Shown here: positions 27,651-36,069 of the stretch, in pieces | Layout of the letters: every line of letters starts with the position of its first letter | Position numbering within the stretch: position 1 is the stretch's first letter | NCBI RefSeq assembly: GCF_902497625.1 | Contig: NZ_CABVGX010000021.1 | Span: forward strand, 38,148-102,147 | Source of the DNA: Pseudomonas fluorescens | Lineage (GTDB): Bacteria > Pseudomonadota > Gammaproteobacteria > Pseudomonadales > Pseudomonadaceae | Length of the DNA: 64,000 nucleotides | Reading direction: 5' to 3' | Notes under the pieces: model-generated | The model's database searches: none | Seen by the model: the letters and a program-made list of their open reading frames with translations, nothing else | What the model was told of the DNA's origin: nothing | Program-made: the position numbers and the translations under genes

Positions 27651-28418
27651 GTGACCTCACTACTCATGCCAGACGTTCGCGCTCTGCAACCCCGTTACCT
27701 GAAGGCTGCATGCTCAACTTGCAGCGTGATGGAGCTATGCCTGCCGATCGGTATGACAGGCCCGGAAGTCGAACGACTGGACACGTTGATCGTGCAACGC
27801 GTCAAGCTCAAAAAAGGAGCGGCGCTCTATCGTGCTGGTGAGCCGCTACGCTCGCTTTATGCGGTGCGAACCGGCTCGTTCAAGACCAGCGTTCTTTCTA
27901 TCGATGGCCGCGAGCAAGTCACGGGGTTCCAGATCCCCGGCGAAATGTTGGGGCTGGACGCTATCAGCACGGACTTGCATGCGTGCAACGCGGTTGCCCT
28001 CGAAGACAGCGAGGTCTGCCCCATCAACTTCAATCGCCTGGAAGAGTTGGCCCATGAGCTGCCGTCACTGCAGCACAGCTTCAACAAAATCCTCAGCCGG
28101 GAAATCGTTCGCGATCACGACATGTTGATGATGCTGGGCAACATGAACTCGGACGAGCGTCTGGCAGCTTTCTTGTTGAACCTGTCGCAACGGTTGAAAA
28201 CCCGTGGGTATTCATCGACGGATTTCGTCTTGAAAATGCGCCGCGAGGAGATTGGTTCGTACCTTGGATTGCGCTTGGAAACCATTTGTCGGGGCATCGC
28301 CCACCTGCGGGATCAGGCACTCGTGGAAATTTCCGGCCGTGACGTCCACATCCGCGATCTGGAAGGTCTCAAACAGTTGATTGCTGGCTGCCATCGCCCT
28401 CCTCCTGACCGTCGCTGA
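27651..28418 (+). CDS. CRP/FNR family regulator with [4Fe-4S] cysteines
   Basis: A 255-residue oxygen-sensing regulator. Four cysteines match FNR/Anr: C21, C24 and C30 (CSTCSVMELC) plus C123 (SEVCPINF), with an extra C112. A cyclic-nucleotide-like beta domain and dimer helix follow, then a helix-turn-helix REEIGSYLGLRLETICRGIA. The recognition helix reads E-T-I-C-R where FNR has E-T-V-S-R, so box preference may be slightly altered. The frame opens with GTG at 27651; ATG at 27666 is an alternative, and neither has a strong ribosome site. It is probably one of several Anr paralogues, controlling the phosphoketolase and stress-protein genes next to it. Confidence 0.88.
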   Translation: MTSLLMPDVRALQPRYLKAACSTCSVMELCLPIGMTGPEVERLDTLIVQRVKLKKGAALYRAGEPLRSLYAVRTGSFKTSVLSIDGREQVTGFQIPGEMLGLDAISTDLHACNAVALEDSEVCPINFNRLEELAHELPSLQHSFNKILSREIVRDHDMLMMLGNMNSDERLAAFLLNLSQRLKTRGYSSTDFVLKMRREEIGSYLGLRLETICRGIAHLRDQALVEISGRDVHIRDLEGLKQLIAGCHRPPPDRR

Positions 28419-28604
28419 TGGCACTCTTTCAGGGCGAAGCATCAATACTGCCCGCCACGGTGAAGCAAGAGGATTGCCTCACCCTTCCAGGAAAGGCTAC
28501 CGGTCCGGCACAGGTACTTGTGCGCCGCTTCCCTGCTCCTGTGCTGAACCGCCTGATACCGACTGGATAACTTGTGGTTTGCCATGACTGACTCTCGCGC
28601 TTTA

Positions 28605-29546
28605 TCAACAGCCGACTCGATGGCCGTCGTTCAATGAGCGTAAAGGCTTGACGATCATCAAACTGCAAGGCGCGCGGTTCAACAGGCTCTCGACGGTATC
28701 GCCAAGAAACCGTTCAGGCGCCTGATGATAAATCGTGCCCAGCACCACCATGTCGAAGGCGTGCTGTTGTGCGAACAATCCAATGACCTTGTGGGGAATG
28801 CCCGTCAGGAGATGTCGATGTGCATCCTTGATGCAATAGCGCTCGGCAAGCACATCGAAAGCCTCTTGCTGAGCATCCTCAATCGCATCCCTGAAGCTGT
28901 CATCAAGACTGCCTGTCGGCACACTCTTCAGTGCATCGCTGATCTCTGACCAACGACTGACGTTAAGCAAGTGCAGCTCGGCGCCGCAGCTGGCCGCCAG
29001 GGTAGAAGCCAGATCGACTATCCGGTCATTCAAACCCTGCGTCAGCTCCTCCAGATGGGACAAATCGATCGCCGCCAGGATTTTCAAGGGCTTGGGATTT
29101 CTGGCACTGGTTACCAGATGCAGGTGCGTCGGACACTCACGCAGCAGGCGCCAGTCCAGAGGCCGGTGAAATGCCCGGTCAAGTGCCGGCACGTAATGGC
29201 TGTCTTTGATCACCAGGTCCGGATGGAAGTCACTGACGTATTCCAGCAGGTTGGCCAGGCTCGACCTTGCCCAGACCACTTCGGCGCTCACCTGCAGGCC
29301 GGCGCATCGGCAGAAGCGGGCACGCTGCTCCAGCCATTGACGGTGTACCTGCAAATAACCTTCCCGTGCCTGGGCCATCGCATCGTGGTCCAGCAGACCG
29401 ACTACCGCCAACGCTTGAACATAATCGAACGCAACAAAATGCAGCTGCGCACCGGTTGCACATGCCAAGGCATGGGCTCGCCCAAAGGCCGGTGTGTAGG
29501 TCATTTCGCTCGGGGCTATCAACAGAATACGTTTGAGCTTGAGCAT
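28605..29546 (-). CDS. Universal stress protein, tandem UspA domains
   Basis: A 313-residue protein of two UspA domains (about 1-150 and 155-310). The nucleotide motif of the second domain is partly kept (VVLGTIYHQAPERFLGDTVE, with GD for GS). The ATG at 29546 comes two bases after the stop of the preceding usp gene, so translation is coupled; an ATG eight codons earlier lies inside that gene. It is the last of three usp genes transcribed together from about 31.4 kb under an Anr box. Such proteins aid survival during oxygen or energy starvation. Confidence 0.88.
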   Translation of the reverse strand: MLKLKRILLIAPSEMTYTPAFGRAHALACATGAQLHFVAFDYVQALAVVGLLDHDAMAQAREGYLQVHRQWLEQRARFCRCAGLQVSAEVVWARSSLANLLEYVSDFHPDLVIKDSHYVPALDRAFHRPLDWRLLRECPTHLHLVTSARNPKPLKILAAIDLSHLEELTQGLNDRIVDLASTLAASCGAELHLLNVSRWSEISDALKSVPTGSLDDSFRDAIEDAQQEAFDVLAERYCIKDAHRHLLTGIPHKVIGLFAQQHAFDMVVLGTIYHQAPERFLGDTVESLLNRAPCSLMIVKPLRSLNDGHRVGC

Positions 29547-29548
29547 AT

Positions 29549-30433
29549 CTAAACCGCCAAAACACAACATGGCACCTGATACAAAATATGCTCGGTGGTG
29601 CTTCCCAGGAGTTTGTGCAAACCATGGGACTGAACTCTGCCCATCACGATCGCATCCACGCTGTGTGCATCAGCAAATTCACTCAATACCCTGACCGGAT
29701 GTCCGTCTACGAAATGTCGGTGATCCGGGGGCACACCGAACTGTCCTGCCAAATGAACGAAAGACTTTTCCAGGTCCGTGCGAAGCGCTTGAGTAAGCTC
29801 CGCGAGCGTCAGGCCGCCCATGTCCGCCAGGAAAGCGGCCGAGATATCGCAGGCGAAAAGCAAATGCAGTTCGGCATCGCACTGCATGGCAAGACAGCAC
29901 GCCTGCTTGATGATTCGCTCATTGAGTTCGTCGTCGGTCGACTCGGCATCCGTGACCTCGACTGCCGCGACAACCTTGCGCGGCAAGCTCAAGCCACCGC
30001 CGCCCACCAGATAAACCGGTACCGAACAGTGACGCAACAAATGCCAGTCCAAAGGCGTGAAGAACGCCCGCTTGAGCACGGACACATGGTCAATTTCCTT
30101 GATCAACAAGTCGGGATGAATGTCCGTGACGTGATCGATGATGTCTTGCTTCATGTCCTGCGCCCACGTTACCTGGATGGTCACCACAATTCCCTGGCCA
30201 CGCAAGTTCTGCGCCTGAGCCTCAAGCCAATTGCGATGATCCTGCAGGTATTGCTCGCGGGCCAATGTTCGATCGCCCTCCTCAAGCAGCGATAACCATT
30301 TGAGCGAAGGGATCAGCGCCGCGATATGCAAACTCGCGCCGCTGGCCTTGGCCAGTGATGATGCTTGATGCATGGCCGGGGAATGACGCAGCGCCGGATT
30401 GATGATCAGCAACAGACGTTGATACTGGCTCAT
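29549..30433 (-). CDS. Universal stress protein, tandem UspA domains
   Basis: A 294-residue double UspA protein. The first domain opens MSQYQRLLLIINPALRHSPA and the second has IVMGRVQSHGLHKLLGSTTE, matching the G-x2-G-x9-G-S/T nucleotide motif. The ATG at 30433, seven bases after GGAG, is better placed than the ATG two codons earlier. It is the middle gene of a three-usp set, 48 bases after the previous one and two bases before the next. It differs enough from its neighbours to be an old duplicate rather than a recent copy. Confidence 0.88.
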   Translation of the reverse strand: MSQYQRLLLIINPALRHSPAMHQASSLAKASGASLHIAALIPSLKWLSLLEEGDRTLAREQYLQDHRNWLEAQAQNLRGQGIVVTIQVTWAQDMKQDIIDHVTDIHPDLLIKEIDHVSVLKRAFFTPLDWHLLRHCSVPVYLVGGGGLSLPRKVVAAVEVTDAESTDDELNERIIKQACCLAMQCDAELHLLFACDISAAFLADMGGLTLAELTQALRTDLEKSFVHLAGQFGVPPDHRHFVDGHPVRVLSEFADAHSVDAIVMGRVQSHGLHKLLGSTTEHILYQVPCCVLAV

Positions 30434-30481
30434 GATCAATCTCCAAGTGACGGTGGTTATTTCGACGCAACCCGCTACAGG

Positions 30482-31393
30482 TTAACGTCCGTGACTGGCC
30501 TTGACCGCCAGGATGCTGCCTGGCAGAGAGTACAGCGCTCGCTCTGTGTTGCTACCGATCAGCCGGTCTACACCCGTGCGGTGCACCGTGCCCATCACCA
30601 CGACATCGGCCAGGTATTGCTCGACGAATTCGCCGATCACAGGCACCGGCAGCCCCATGACGAAATGTCGGCGTTCGGGAGGCACGCCATAACGCTCCGC
30701 CAGTGCCATGAACGCCTGGTGCAAGGATTGTCGCAGCTCCTCGACCAAGTCCACGCCCCAGCCCCCCCCGGCCAAGGGTGTTTCGCTATCGAAAGCGGGC
30801 GATAAATCGTAGGCGTACAGCAGGTGTAAAGGCGCATCGCATTGCAGCGCCAAGGCGTTAGCTGTCTGAATGATGGTGTCGTTCAGTTCGCTGGACTGGG
30901 TCGAAGGGTCGAACGGGTCGACTGCCGCGACAACCCTGTGAGGCAGGCCGTAGCGAACGTGGTTGACTAGATGCACGGGGACCGGGCATTCACGCAACAA
31001 GTGGCAATCAAGTGGAGTGATGAAAACCCGCTTGAGCGCGGGCTCAAGGGTGACATCCTTGATCAGCAGATCGGGTTTCAGATCTTCGACCGTCTTCAGA
31101 ATGTCCAGCAACGGGTGGGTGGTGAAGATGGCTTTTACCGTCACCTCAAGCCCCCGTTCGCTGAGCCGATCCAGCTCTTCGACCTCCCAGCGGCGGTAAC
31201 GACGCAGATAGCGCTGTAGCTCAGCGTCGTCCACCTTTTCTTCCCAATAGTGAACCACCGGCACAGGTTCGACAAAGGCTCGTACATCCAGCACGGCTCC
31301 GGCCGCGATGGCTAATGAGACGGCGCGCTGTTGTGCAGGTGACGGGTGCAGAGTTTGATCAGCGATCAATAGAAAACGTTGATATTTTCCCAC
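30482..31393 (-). CDS. Universal stress protein, tandem UspA domains
   Basis: A 303-residue double UspA protein with a good nucleotide motif in the second domain (VVMGTVHRTGVDRLIGSNTE). The start is one of two adjacent GTG codons at 31393 and 31396 behind AAAGGAG; the downstream one has better spacing. A longer frame to 31438 carries an arginine-rich tail unlike Usp proteins. It is the first gene of the three-usp operon, with a perfect Anr box 72 bases upstream. Expression at low oxygen is therefore expected. Confidence 0.88.
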   Translation of the reverse strand: MGKYQRFLLIADQTLHPSPAQQRAVSLAIAAGAVLDVRAFVEPVPVVHYWEEKVDDAELQRYLRRYRRWEVEELDRLSERGLEVTVKAIFTTHPLLDILKTVEDLKPDLLIKDVTLEPALKRVFITPLDCHLLRECPVPVHLVNHVRYGLPHRVVAAVDPFDPSTQSSELNDTIIQTANALALQCDAPLHLLYAYDLSPAFDSETPLAGGGWGVDLVEELRQSLHQAFMALAERYGVPPERRHFVMGLPVPVIGEFVEQYLADVVVMGTVHRTGVDRLIGSNTERALYSLPGSILAVKASHGR

Positions 31394-31464
31394 CACAGTC
31401 TCCTTTCGGCGTCGGCCATTGCGTGTCGATATGGTCAATGCTGCGCGCCTTCATTTGGCGCCGT

Positions 31465-31478
31465 TTGATTTACATCAA
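31465..31478. promoter_or_regulatory. Anr/FNR box upstream of the three-usp operon
   Basis: TTGATTTACATCAA is a perfect TTGAT-N4-ATCAA box, 72 bases upstream of the usp start at 31393. That is the same distance as in front of the phosphoketolase gene. The GNAT gene diverges from the other side. Confidence 0.85.
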
Positions 31479-31511
31479 GCGCAGGTCAACAAGTGCCACT
31501 GACACAGCTGT

Positions 31512-31525
31512 CTGATCCAGATCAG
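31512..31525. promoter_or_regulatory. Degenerate Anr/FNR box upstream of the GNAT gene
   Basis: CTGATCCAGATCAG keeps the core TGAT-N4-ATCA with both outer bases changed. It lies about 90 bases before the acetyltransferase start and 34 bases from the perfect box at 31465, so the divergent region may bind two dimers. Confidence 0.5.
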
Positions 31526-31616
31526 ATAGCAGCGTTTCCAACGGTGTAGAAAAGCATCACACGCGGCATTTTTGTCGCGCTCCCGGCTTGCTTACCGTAC
31601 TGGAGGAGTACCCCCC

Positions 31617-32180
31617 ATGCTTACCGTCAAAGATCACAATGATCGGGCCGCCGCCGCTTACACCGCGGTCATTGGGCAACACTGGATTGAAGCGCTCAAG
31701 GACGGGCGCCATGTGTTGATCCGGCCACTGGCGCAAAAGGATCGCGACCGTGAATACGCATTCATCAAACGGCTGTCCCTCGAATCCCGGCACATGCGCT
31801 TTCTCGCACAGGTCAATGAACCCGGCGCCGCGATGCTCAATCAGTTGATGGACACCGACAACAAGCAGCGTGTGGCCTATATCGCCCTGGTCCATGACAA
31901 CGGGCAGCTGATCGAGATCGGCGTCAGTCGATACGCAGCCACACGCGAGCATGAGTGTGAATGTGCCGTAACGGTCGCGGATGAATGGACCCATCTGGGG
32001 CTGGGCACGTTACTGATGGAGCATCTGATCAAGGCTGCCCAAAAAAACGGCTTTCATCAGATGTACTCGGTGGATGCCGCCAGCAATGCGCCGATGCGCG
32101 ACCTTGCCAAGTCGCTGGGTTTTGACACGAGCAATGATCCCGATGACAGCCGTCAAGTCATTCACCGGCTTTACCTGTAA
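31617..32180 (+). CDS. GNAT family N-acetyltransferase
   Basis: A 187-residue acetyltransferase. The acetyl-CoA binding segment follows the GNAT pattern around VADEWTHLGLGTLLMEHLIK, and the C-terminal part has MYSVDAASNAPMRDLAKSLGF, where family members often carry N-x-x-M-x-x-L-x-x-x-L-GF. It resembles the acetyltransferase domain fused to acyl-CoA synthetases that act in protein lysine acetylation, but here it stands alone. The ATG follows GGAGGAG. It diverges from the usp operon across a region with two Anr-type boxes, so it is probably also made at low oxygen. The substrate is unknown. Confidence 0.87.
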   Translation: MLTVKDHNDRAAAAYTAVIGQHWIEALKDGRHVLIRPLAQKDRDREYAFIKRLSLESRHMRFLAQVNEPGAAMLNQLMDTDNKQRVAYIALVHDNGQLIEIGVSRYAATREHECECAVTVADEWTHLGLGTLLMEHLIKAAQKNGFHQMYSVDAASNAPMRDLAKSLGFDTSNDPDDSRQVIHRLYL

Positions 32181-32234
32181 CAAAATCGCCCCACGATGTT
32201 TCGGCCAACGGCTCATCGTGGGGCGATCAGCCCC

Positions 32235-33158
32235 TCAGGATTGCAGCACTCTGCCCGGCTTGATCGCCAATACACTGCACGGCGCTCGATGCAGAAGTTG
32301 CTCGGCCGTGGTGCCCAGCAGTTTGCTTAAACCCCTGTTCTGCACCGTGCCCATGACAATGACATCGATGTCGTGCTCACTGACAAATTCACAGATACCG
32401 GCTACCGGGGCTCCTTCTTTGAAGTGCCTGCGCTCCGGTGGCACTCCGTGGCGTTCAGCAATGGCCGCAAATGCGTGCTGCTGGGCCGTACCCAATATTT
32501 CATAGATACCGGTGGCCAACGGCAACGCGCCAAAACCCATGTCCTGGACGTAGACAGCTGTCCAGTCATACACATGCAGTAATTCGAGATTGGCATCGCA
32601 GATGGTTGCCAGTTTTGCGGCTGCATCGATAATCTGGTCGTTGAACACATGGTCCTGATCCTCATCTCGCAGCACATCAATGATGGCCAATACATTGCGA
32701 GGCCGGGCATTCAACGGCGTGGTCACCAGGTGCACCGGCACTGGACAATCACGCAACAACTGCCAATCCAGTGGAGTGAAAAACACTCGCTTGAGCGCCG
32801 ATTCTTCTCGAGCGTCCTTGATGATCAACGTCAGCGGCATCTCATTGATGAAGTTGATTATTTCCTCGTAAGGATGTTGAACCCACACCACCTCGCTGGT
32901 GACCTCCACGCCATGCTTGCTCATCAGTCCGGCCTGATCGGCGAGCCATTGGCGATGGGTTTGCAGATAGCCATCCCGGGCGCGAGCAAATTGTTCCGGA
33001 GCGAACAACCCGGCCACCGCCAAGGCCTGTGAATAGTCATACGCCACGATGTGCACAGGTAATTGCATTGCCACCGCCAACGCTGCAGCCCGATCGAAGG
33101 CCGGGGTACGAGTCATGGCTGGAGGAGCGATCAACAGTAAACGATGAGTCTGCGACAT
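32235..33158 (-). CDS. Universal stress protein, tandem UspA domains
   Basis: A 307-residue double UspA protein. The opening MSQTHRLLLIAPPAMTRTPA is close to that of the usp at 28605, and the second domain ends with VIVMGTVQNRGLSKLLGTTA. The ATG at 33158 is chosen, as an AGG site precedes it; an upstream ATG adds only five residues. It converges on the GNAT gene with 54 bases between stops, and follows the MgtC/DUF4010 gene on the same strand with about 105 bases between them, so joint transcription is possible. Confidence 0.88.
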   Translation of the reverse strand: MSQTHRLLLIAPPAMTRTPAFDRAAALAVAMQLPVHIVAYDYSQALAVAGLFAPEQFARARDGYLQTHRQWLADQAGLMSKHGVEVTSEVVWVQHPYEEIINFINEMPLTLIIKDAREESALKRVFFTPLDWQLLRDCPVPVHLVTTPLNARPRNVLAIIDVLRDEDQDHVFNDQIIDAAAKLATICDANLELLHVYDWTAVYVQDMGFGALPLATGIYEILGTAQQHAFAAIAERHGVPPERRHFKEGAPVAGICEFVSEHDIDVIVMGTVQNRGLSKLLGTTAEQLLHRAPCSVLAIKPGRVLQS

Positions 33159-33263
33159 GGGGCACCTCGGCACGCGGCCATTTGCAATCCAGTAATAAAG
33201 TCACAGACTGATCGCTGGCGGTTTTGAGCATTTGATTTTTGTCAGTAACGTGCGCCATGTCCG

Positions 33264-34502
33264 TCAGCCAATCCCTATGCCTGCCCACATGACCAGTGTC
33301 ATCAACACTTGGCCCGGAATCACCCAAGCGGCAAAGCGTCGGCCGCCGCTGACCCACGCCACCACGCATTTGCTGATGGAATTGCTGCTGATCGCAATCA
33401 GCACCGGAGCGACAACGGCATCGAACGATAACTGGCCGGATTTGGCCAGCGTGGCGATCGATGCCGTGGAGGCATGCGCATCCGCAAACCCGCTGAACGT
33501 GGCCGTCAGCATCACACCTACCTGACCGAAATGGCTGAGCATGCTGGAGGAAATAATGGCGATGCCGGTCATGGTCAATGTGACCATCAGAGCCAGCTTG
33601 AGATTGAACGCGCCACCGACCTGAATCGGCTGGTTCGTGCGGGACGCCGGTTTCGGGAACATCAGAAACAAGCCATACAGGGCAGCTGCTACAGCGCCGC
33701 CTGTCAGGGGCGCCCACAGGTGGCGCAGCAGGCCGGGGTCGACTGCCGCCAGAATCAGGCCGACCTGAATGACGGTGGCCATGTTGGACAATATTGCAGC
33801 TGCGCTCAGTACCTTTACGTTATCCGGTTGCCGGGCGACAAGATGGCCCATGGCAGCGATCGTTGCGGTGCTGGAGGCAAATCCGGAGGCAATGGCGCTG
33901 ATTGCATATCCATAGCGGCTGCCCAAGGTTCGAACGGCGATATGCCCAACCGCTCCCACCGCCATGAGCAGCACGGTCAGGCTGCAAATCGTACGCAGAT
34001 TGATCGCAGCATAGGGACCGATGAAACGGTCAGGTGCCAAAGGCAAAACGACTAGCGCAGCCGTCAGTAGAATGAGGCCATCGCTTAGCTCCGCCTCAGT
34101 CAGTTGGCTGCGTGCAAAGTGGTGAAGCTTCTCTCGATAAGTCAGCAGCCCCGCCAGCACTACGCCGATAGCGATCGCCAGCTCGGGGCTCGTGCCGCAC
34201 AACGCTCCCAGCACCAACACCGTCAATAACGCCACTTCGCTGGTAATCCCGGGGTCGTCGCTCAGGCTTCGCCAATAAGCCACTGTGACGAGCAATCCCA
34301 GAGCAATGGCCACGATTCCCACCAGCAAGCCGCCACCGACCTGCATCGCTACATGCCCCAGCAACGCAGTGATGGAGAAGGTTCGCAAACCGGCACAAGC
34401 GCGCGTCTCACCCTGCCCCTTATGCCGTTCGCGCTCAAGACCGATGAGCATGCCAATCCCTAGTGCGGCGGCGGCGCCCGTCAGGCCGATAGCTCCGGTC
34501 AT
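33264..34502 (-). CDS. MgtC/SapB and DUF4010 domain membrane protein
   Basis: A 412-residue inner-membrane protein with about eleven hydrophobic segments. The N-terminal 130 residues match the MgtC/SapB domain (GIGMLIGLERERHKG, then ACAGLRTFSITALLG); the rest matches DUF4010. MgtC-domain proteins are linked to magnesium homeostasis and ATP synthase control, but the DUF4010 fusion type has no known function I can state. It lies between two usp genes, on the strand of the first. No signal for its control was found beyond a weak Anr-like half-site downstream. Confidence 0.85.
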   Translation of the reverse strand: MTGAIGLTGAAAALGIGMLIGLERERHKGQGETRACAGLRTFSITALLGHVAMQVGGGLLVGIVAIALGLLVTVAYWRSLSDDPGITSEVALLTVLVLGALCGTSPELAIAIGVVLAGLLTYREKLHHFARSQLTEAELSDGLILLTAALVVLPLAPDRFIGPYAAINLRTICSLTVLLMAVGAVGHIAVRTLGSRYGYAISAIASGFASSTATIAAMGHLVARQPDNVKVLSAAAILSNMATVIQVGLILAAVDPGLLRHLWAPLTGGAVAAALYGLFLMFPKPASRTNQPIQVGGAFNLKLALMVTLTMTGIAIISSSMLSHFGQVGVMLTATFSGFADAHASTASIATLAKSGQLSFDAVVAPVLIAISSNSISKCVVAWVSGGRRFAAWVIPGQVLMTLVMWAGIGIG

Positions 34503-35004
34503 TGGGTTGTCTCAGCACACGCTTGCGCTTCTCCCAGCCTGTTGAAGTGCACTAGCAAGGCATCCATGCAAACGACCCAGCAATGGCTGGCCGGATTTTG
34601 CGTGATATCAATGAACATGCAGACCTCCCAATTGCCTCAAGATCAGCTCTGACAGCCGCTACCCTGTGCCCGGGCGCGAAGGAGTGCATGCGGAGCTCGA
34701 TGGCGGTCGTACAACGAAGTGGTGTGGACTCTGCGCCACGGGTCACCCGCCGCTCCAAACGAGTAAGCAGCAGCCTGTATGAGCCCAAGACTGCGCCGGG
34801 GAGTCCTATGAAAAATTGATAATGGTCAACAAATCCTCAAGCGACGAAGCCCGGACAGCCGCACGTCAGGTAATACCGTCCTTTCCATTGGATTTGACAA
34901 AGATCAAGCCCGCCGCCTTGATGAGAGGCAGGCTAGGTTCAAGGCTTCACTGCCCGATAACACCGCAGCCGTCGGGGCCAGCGATTATCTACCGGAGATC
35001 TGTC
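34503..35004. other. Gene-free stretch ahead of the usp gene at 35005
   Basis: About 500 bases without a convincing gene. Open frames on both strands (for example 34552-34788 and 34583-34819) are arginine/serine-rich, lack ribosome sites and resemble nothing I know. The only recognisable signal is an Anr-like box at 34894-34907. Confidence 0.5.
34894..34907. promoter_or_regulatory. Anr/FNR-like box upstream of usp at 35005
   Basis: TTGACAAAGATCAA keeps nine of ten consensus bases (TTGAC-N4-ATCAA). It lies 97 bases upstream of the usp ATG, a distance compatible with a class II activated promoter with a leader. Confidence 0.6.
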
Positions 35005-35934
35005 ATGTCCGATCAACTGCGTTTCATGCTGGTCGTCTCACCGCTGATGGAAAACAGCCCTGCCTTCGACCGTGCCGCTGCCTTGGCCAAGGCCTCAGGC
35101 GCTGCCCTGCACATTGTGGCGTTCGATTATCTGGAAGGGCTGGCGACTGCCGCAATGGTCAACGAACAGGCCTTGGAGCAAATGCGCCTGGGCTATGTAG
35201 AGCGCCATCGTCAATGGCTCGAAGACCAGGCCCGCCCCTTGCGCAAGATCGGTGTGCACGTCACCACGGAAGTCGTCTGGGTAGAAAGACCCTTGCAGGA
35301 GATCCTCATTCATATCAAAGAACAGCCGATGGCCGTATTGATCAAGGCCCTCGAGCACGAATCATTGCTGTCACGCCTGATGTTTACGCCACTGGACATC
35401 CATCTGTTGCGCGAATGCCCGGTGCCACTGCATTTTGTCAGTCACTTGCGCAATGTTCTGCCACGCAAGATCGTCGCAGCCGTTGACCCGTTCCACTCTG
35501 ACGATCAATACAAAGGATTCAATGACAGGATCCTGCGGGAGGCCTCCAAACTGGCGAGCATCTGTAACGCAGAACTCGACGTGATTTATGCCCATGACCT
35601 TTCCAGCATCAGCGCGAGCGAGTTCGGTTTCAGTACTGGCTCGGCGTTTTTCTCCTCGGCCAAAGCCAAAAACTTGTTCGATGCGCAGGCTGATGCGTTT
35701 CGCGAACTCTCTGAACGCAACGCAATACCGCCGGAACGCCAGCACATGATCATGGGCAATCCAGCCAAGGTGCTGACCAGTTACGCCGAGGCCTACGCCA
35801 CCGATGTGATTGTCATGGGACGTGTCGGACACCGCAGCATGGAACGCATGGTTGGCAGTACGGTGGAAAATCTACTGTACAAGTTACCCTGCAGCGTGTG
35901 GGTGGTTTCCCCGGAAAATATCTGCGAAGCATAA
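35005..35934 (+). CDS. Universal stress protein, tandem UspA domains
   Basis: A 309-residue double UspA protein and the only usp on the plus strand. The second domain has a complete nucleotide motif (VIVMGRVGHRSMERMVGSTV). The ATG at 35005 has GGAG eight bases upstream; the 63-residue extension in the same frame is not Usp-like and contains the Anr-like box, so it is rejected. It converges on the cytochrome bd genes with 135 bases between. This is the fifth usp gene within 7.5 kb. Confidence 0.9.
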   Translation: MSDQLRFMLVVSPLMENSPAFDRAAALAKASGAALHIVAFDYLEGLATAAMVNEQALEQMRLGYVERHRQWLEDQARPLRKIGVHVTTEVVWVERPLQEILIHIKEQPMAVLIKALEHESLLSRLMFTPLDIHLLRECPVPLHFVSHLRNVLPRKIVAAVDPFHSDDQYKGFNDRILREASKLASICNAELDVIYAHDLSSISASEFGFSTGSAFFSSAKAKNLFDAQADAFRELSERNAIPPERQHMIMGNPAKVLTSYAEAYATDVIVMGRVGHRSMERMVGSTVENLLYKLPCSVWVVSPENICEA

Positions 35935-36069
35935 AGCGCGTCAGGTGATTTCCCCGACTGTAAAATTGCTCGAAGCGCCGGTCGCGGTCCTCCTCATTAA
36001 CACCCGATAGCATTGGTCACCTCGCCATGGAATCTTGGGACTGCACCGCGGCGCTCAAGCTTTGGATCA

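Noticed and set aside
28442..28585. 47-codon minus-strand frame downstream of the usp operon
   Set aside because: Weak ribosome site, no motif; cannot be told from chance.
33232..33245. TTGATTTTTGTCAG as an Anr box near the usp gene at 33158
   Set aside because: Only the left half fits; the right half has GTCAG, too weak to claim.
34583..34819. Open frame of 78 codons before the usp gene at 35005
   Set aside because: Starts within composition-neutral DNA with no ribosome site or similarity I recognise.
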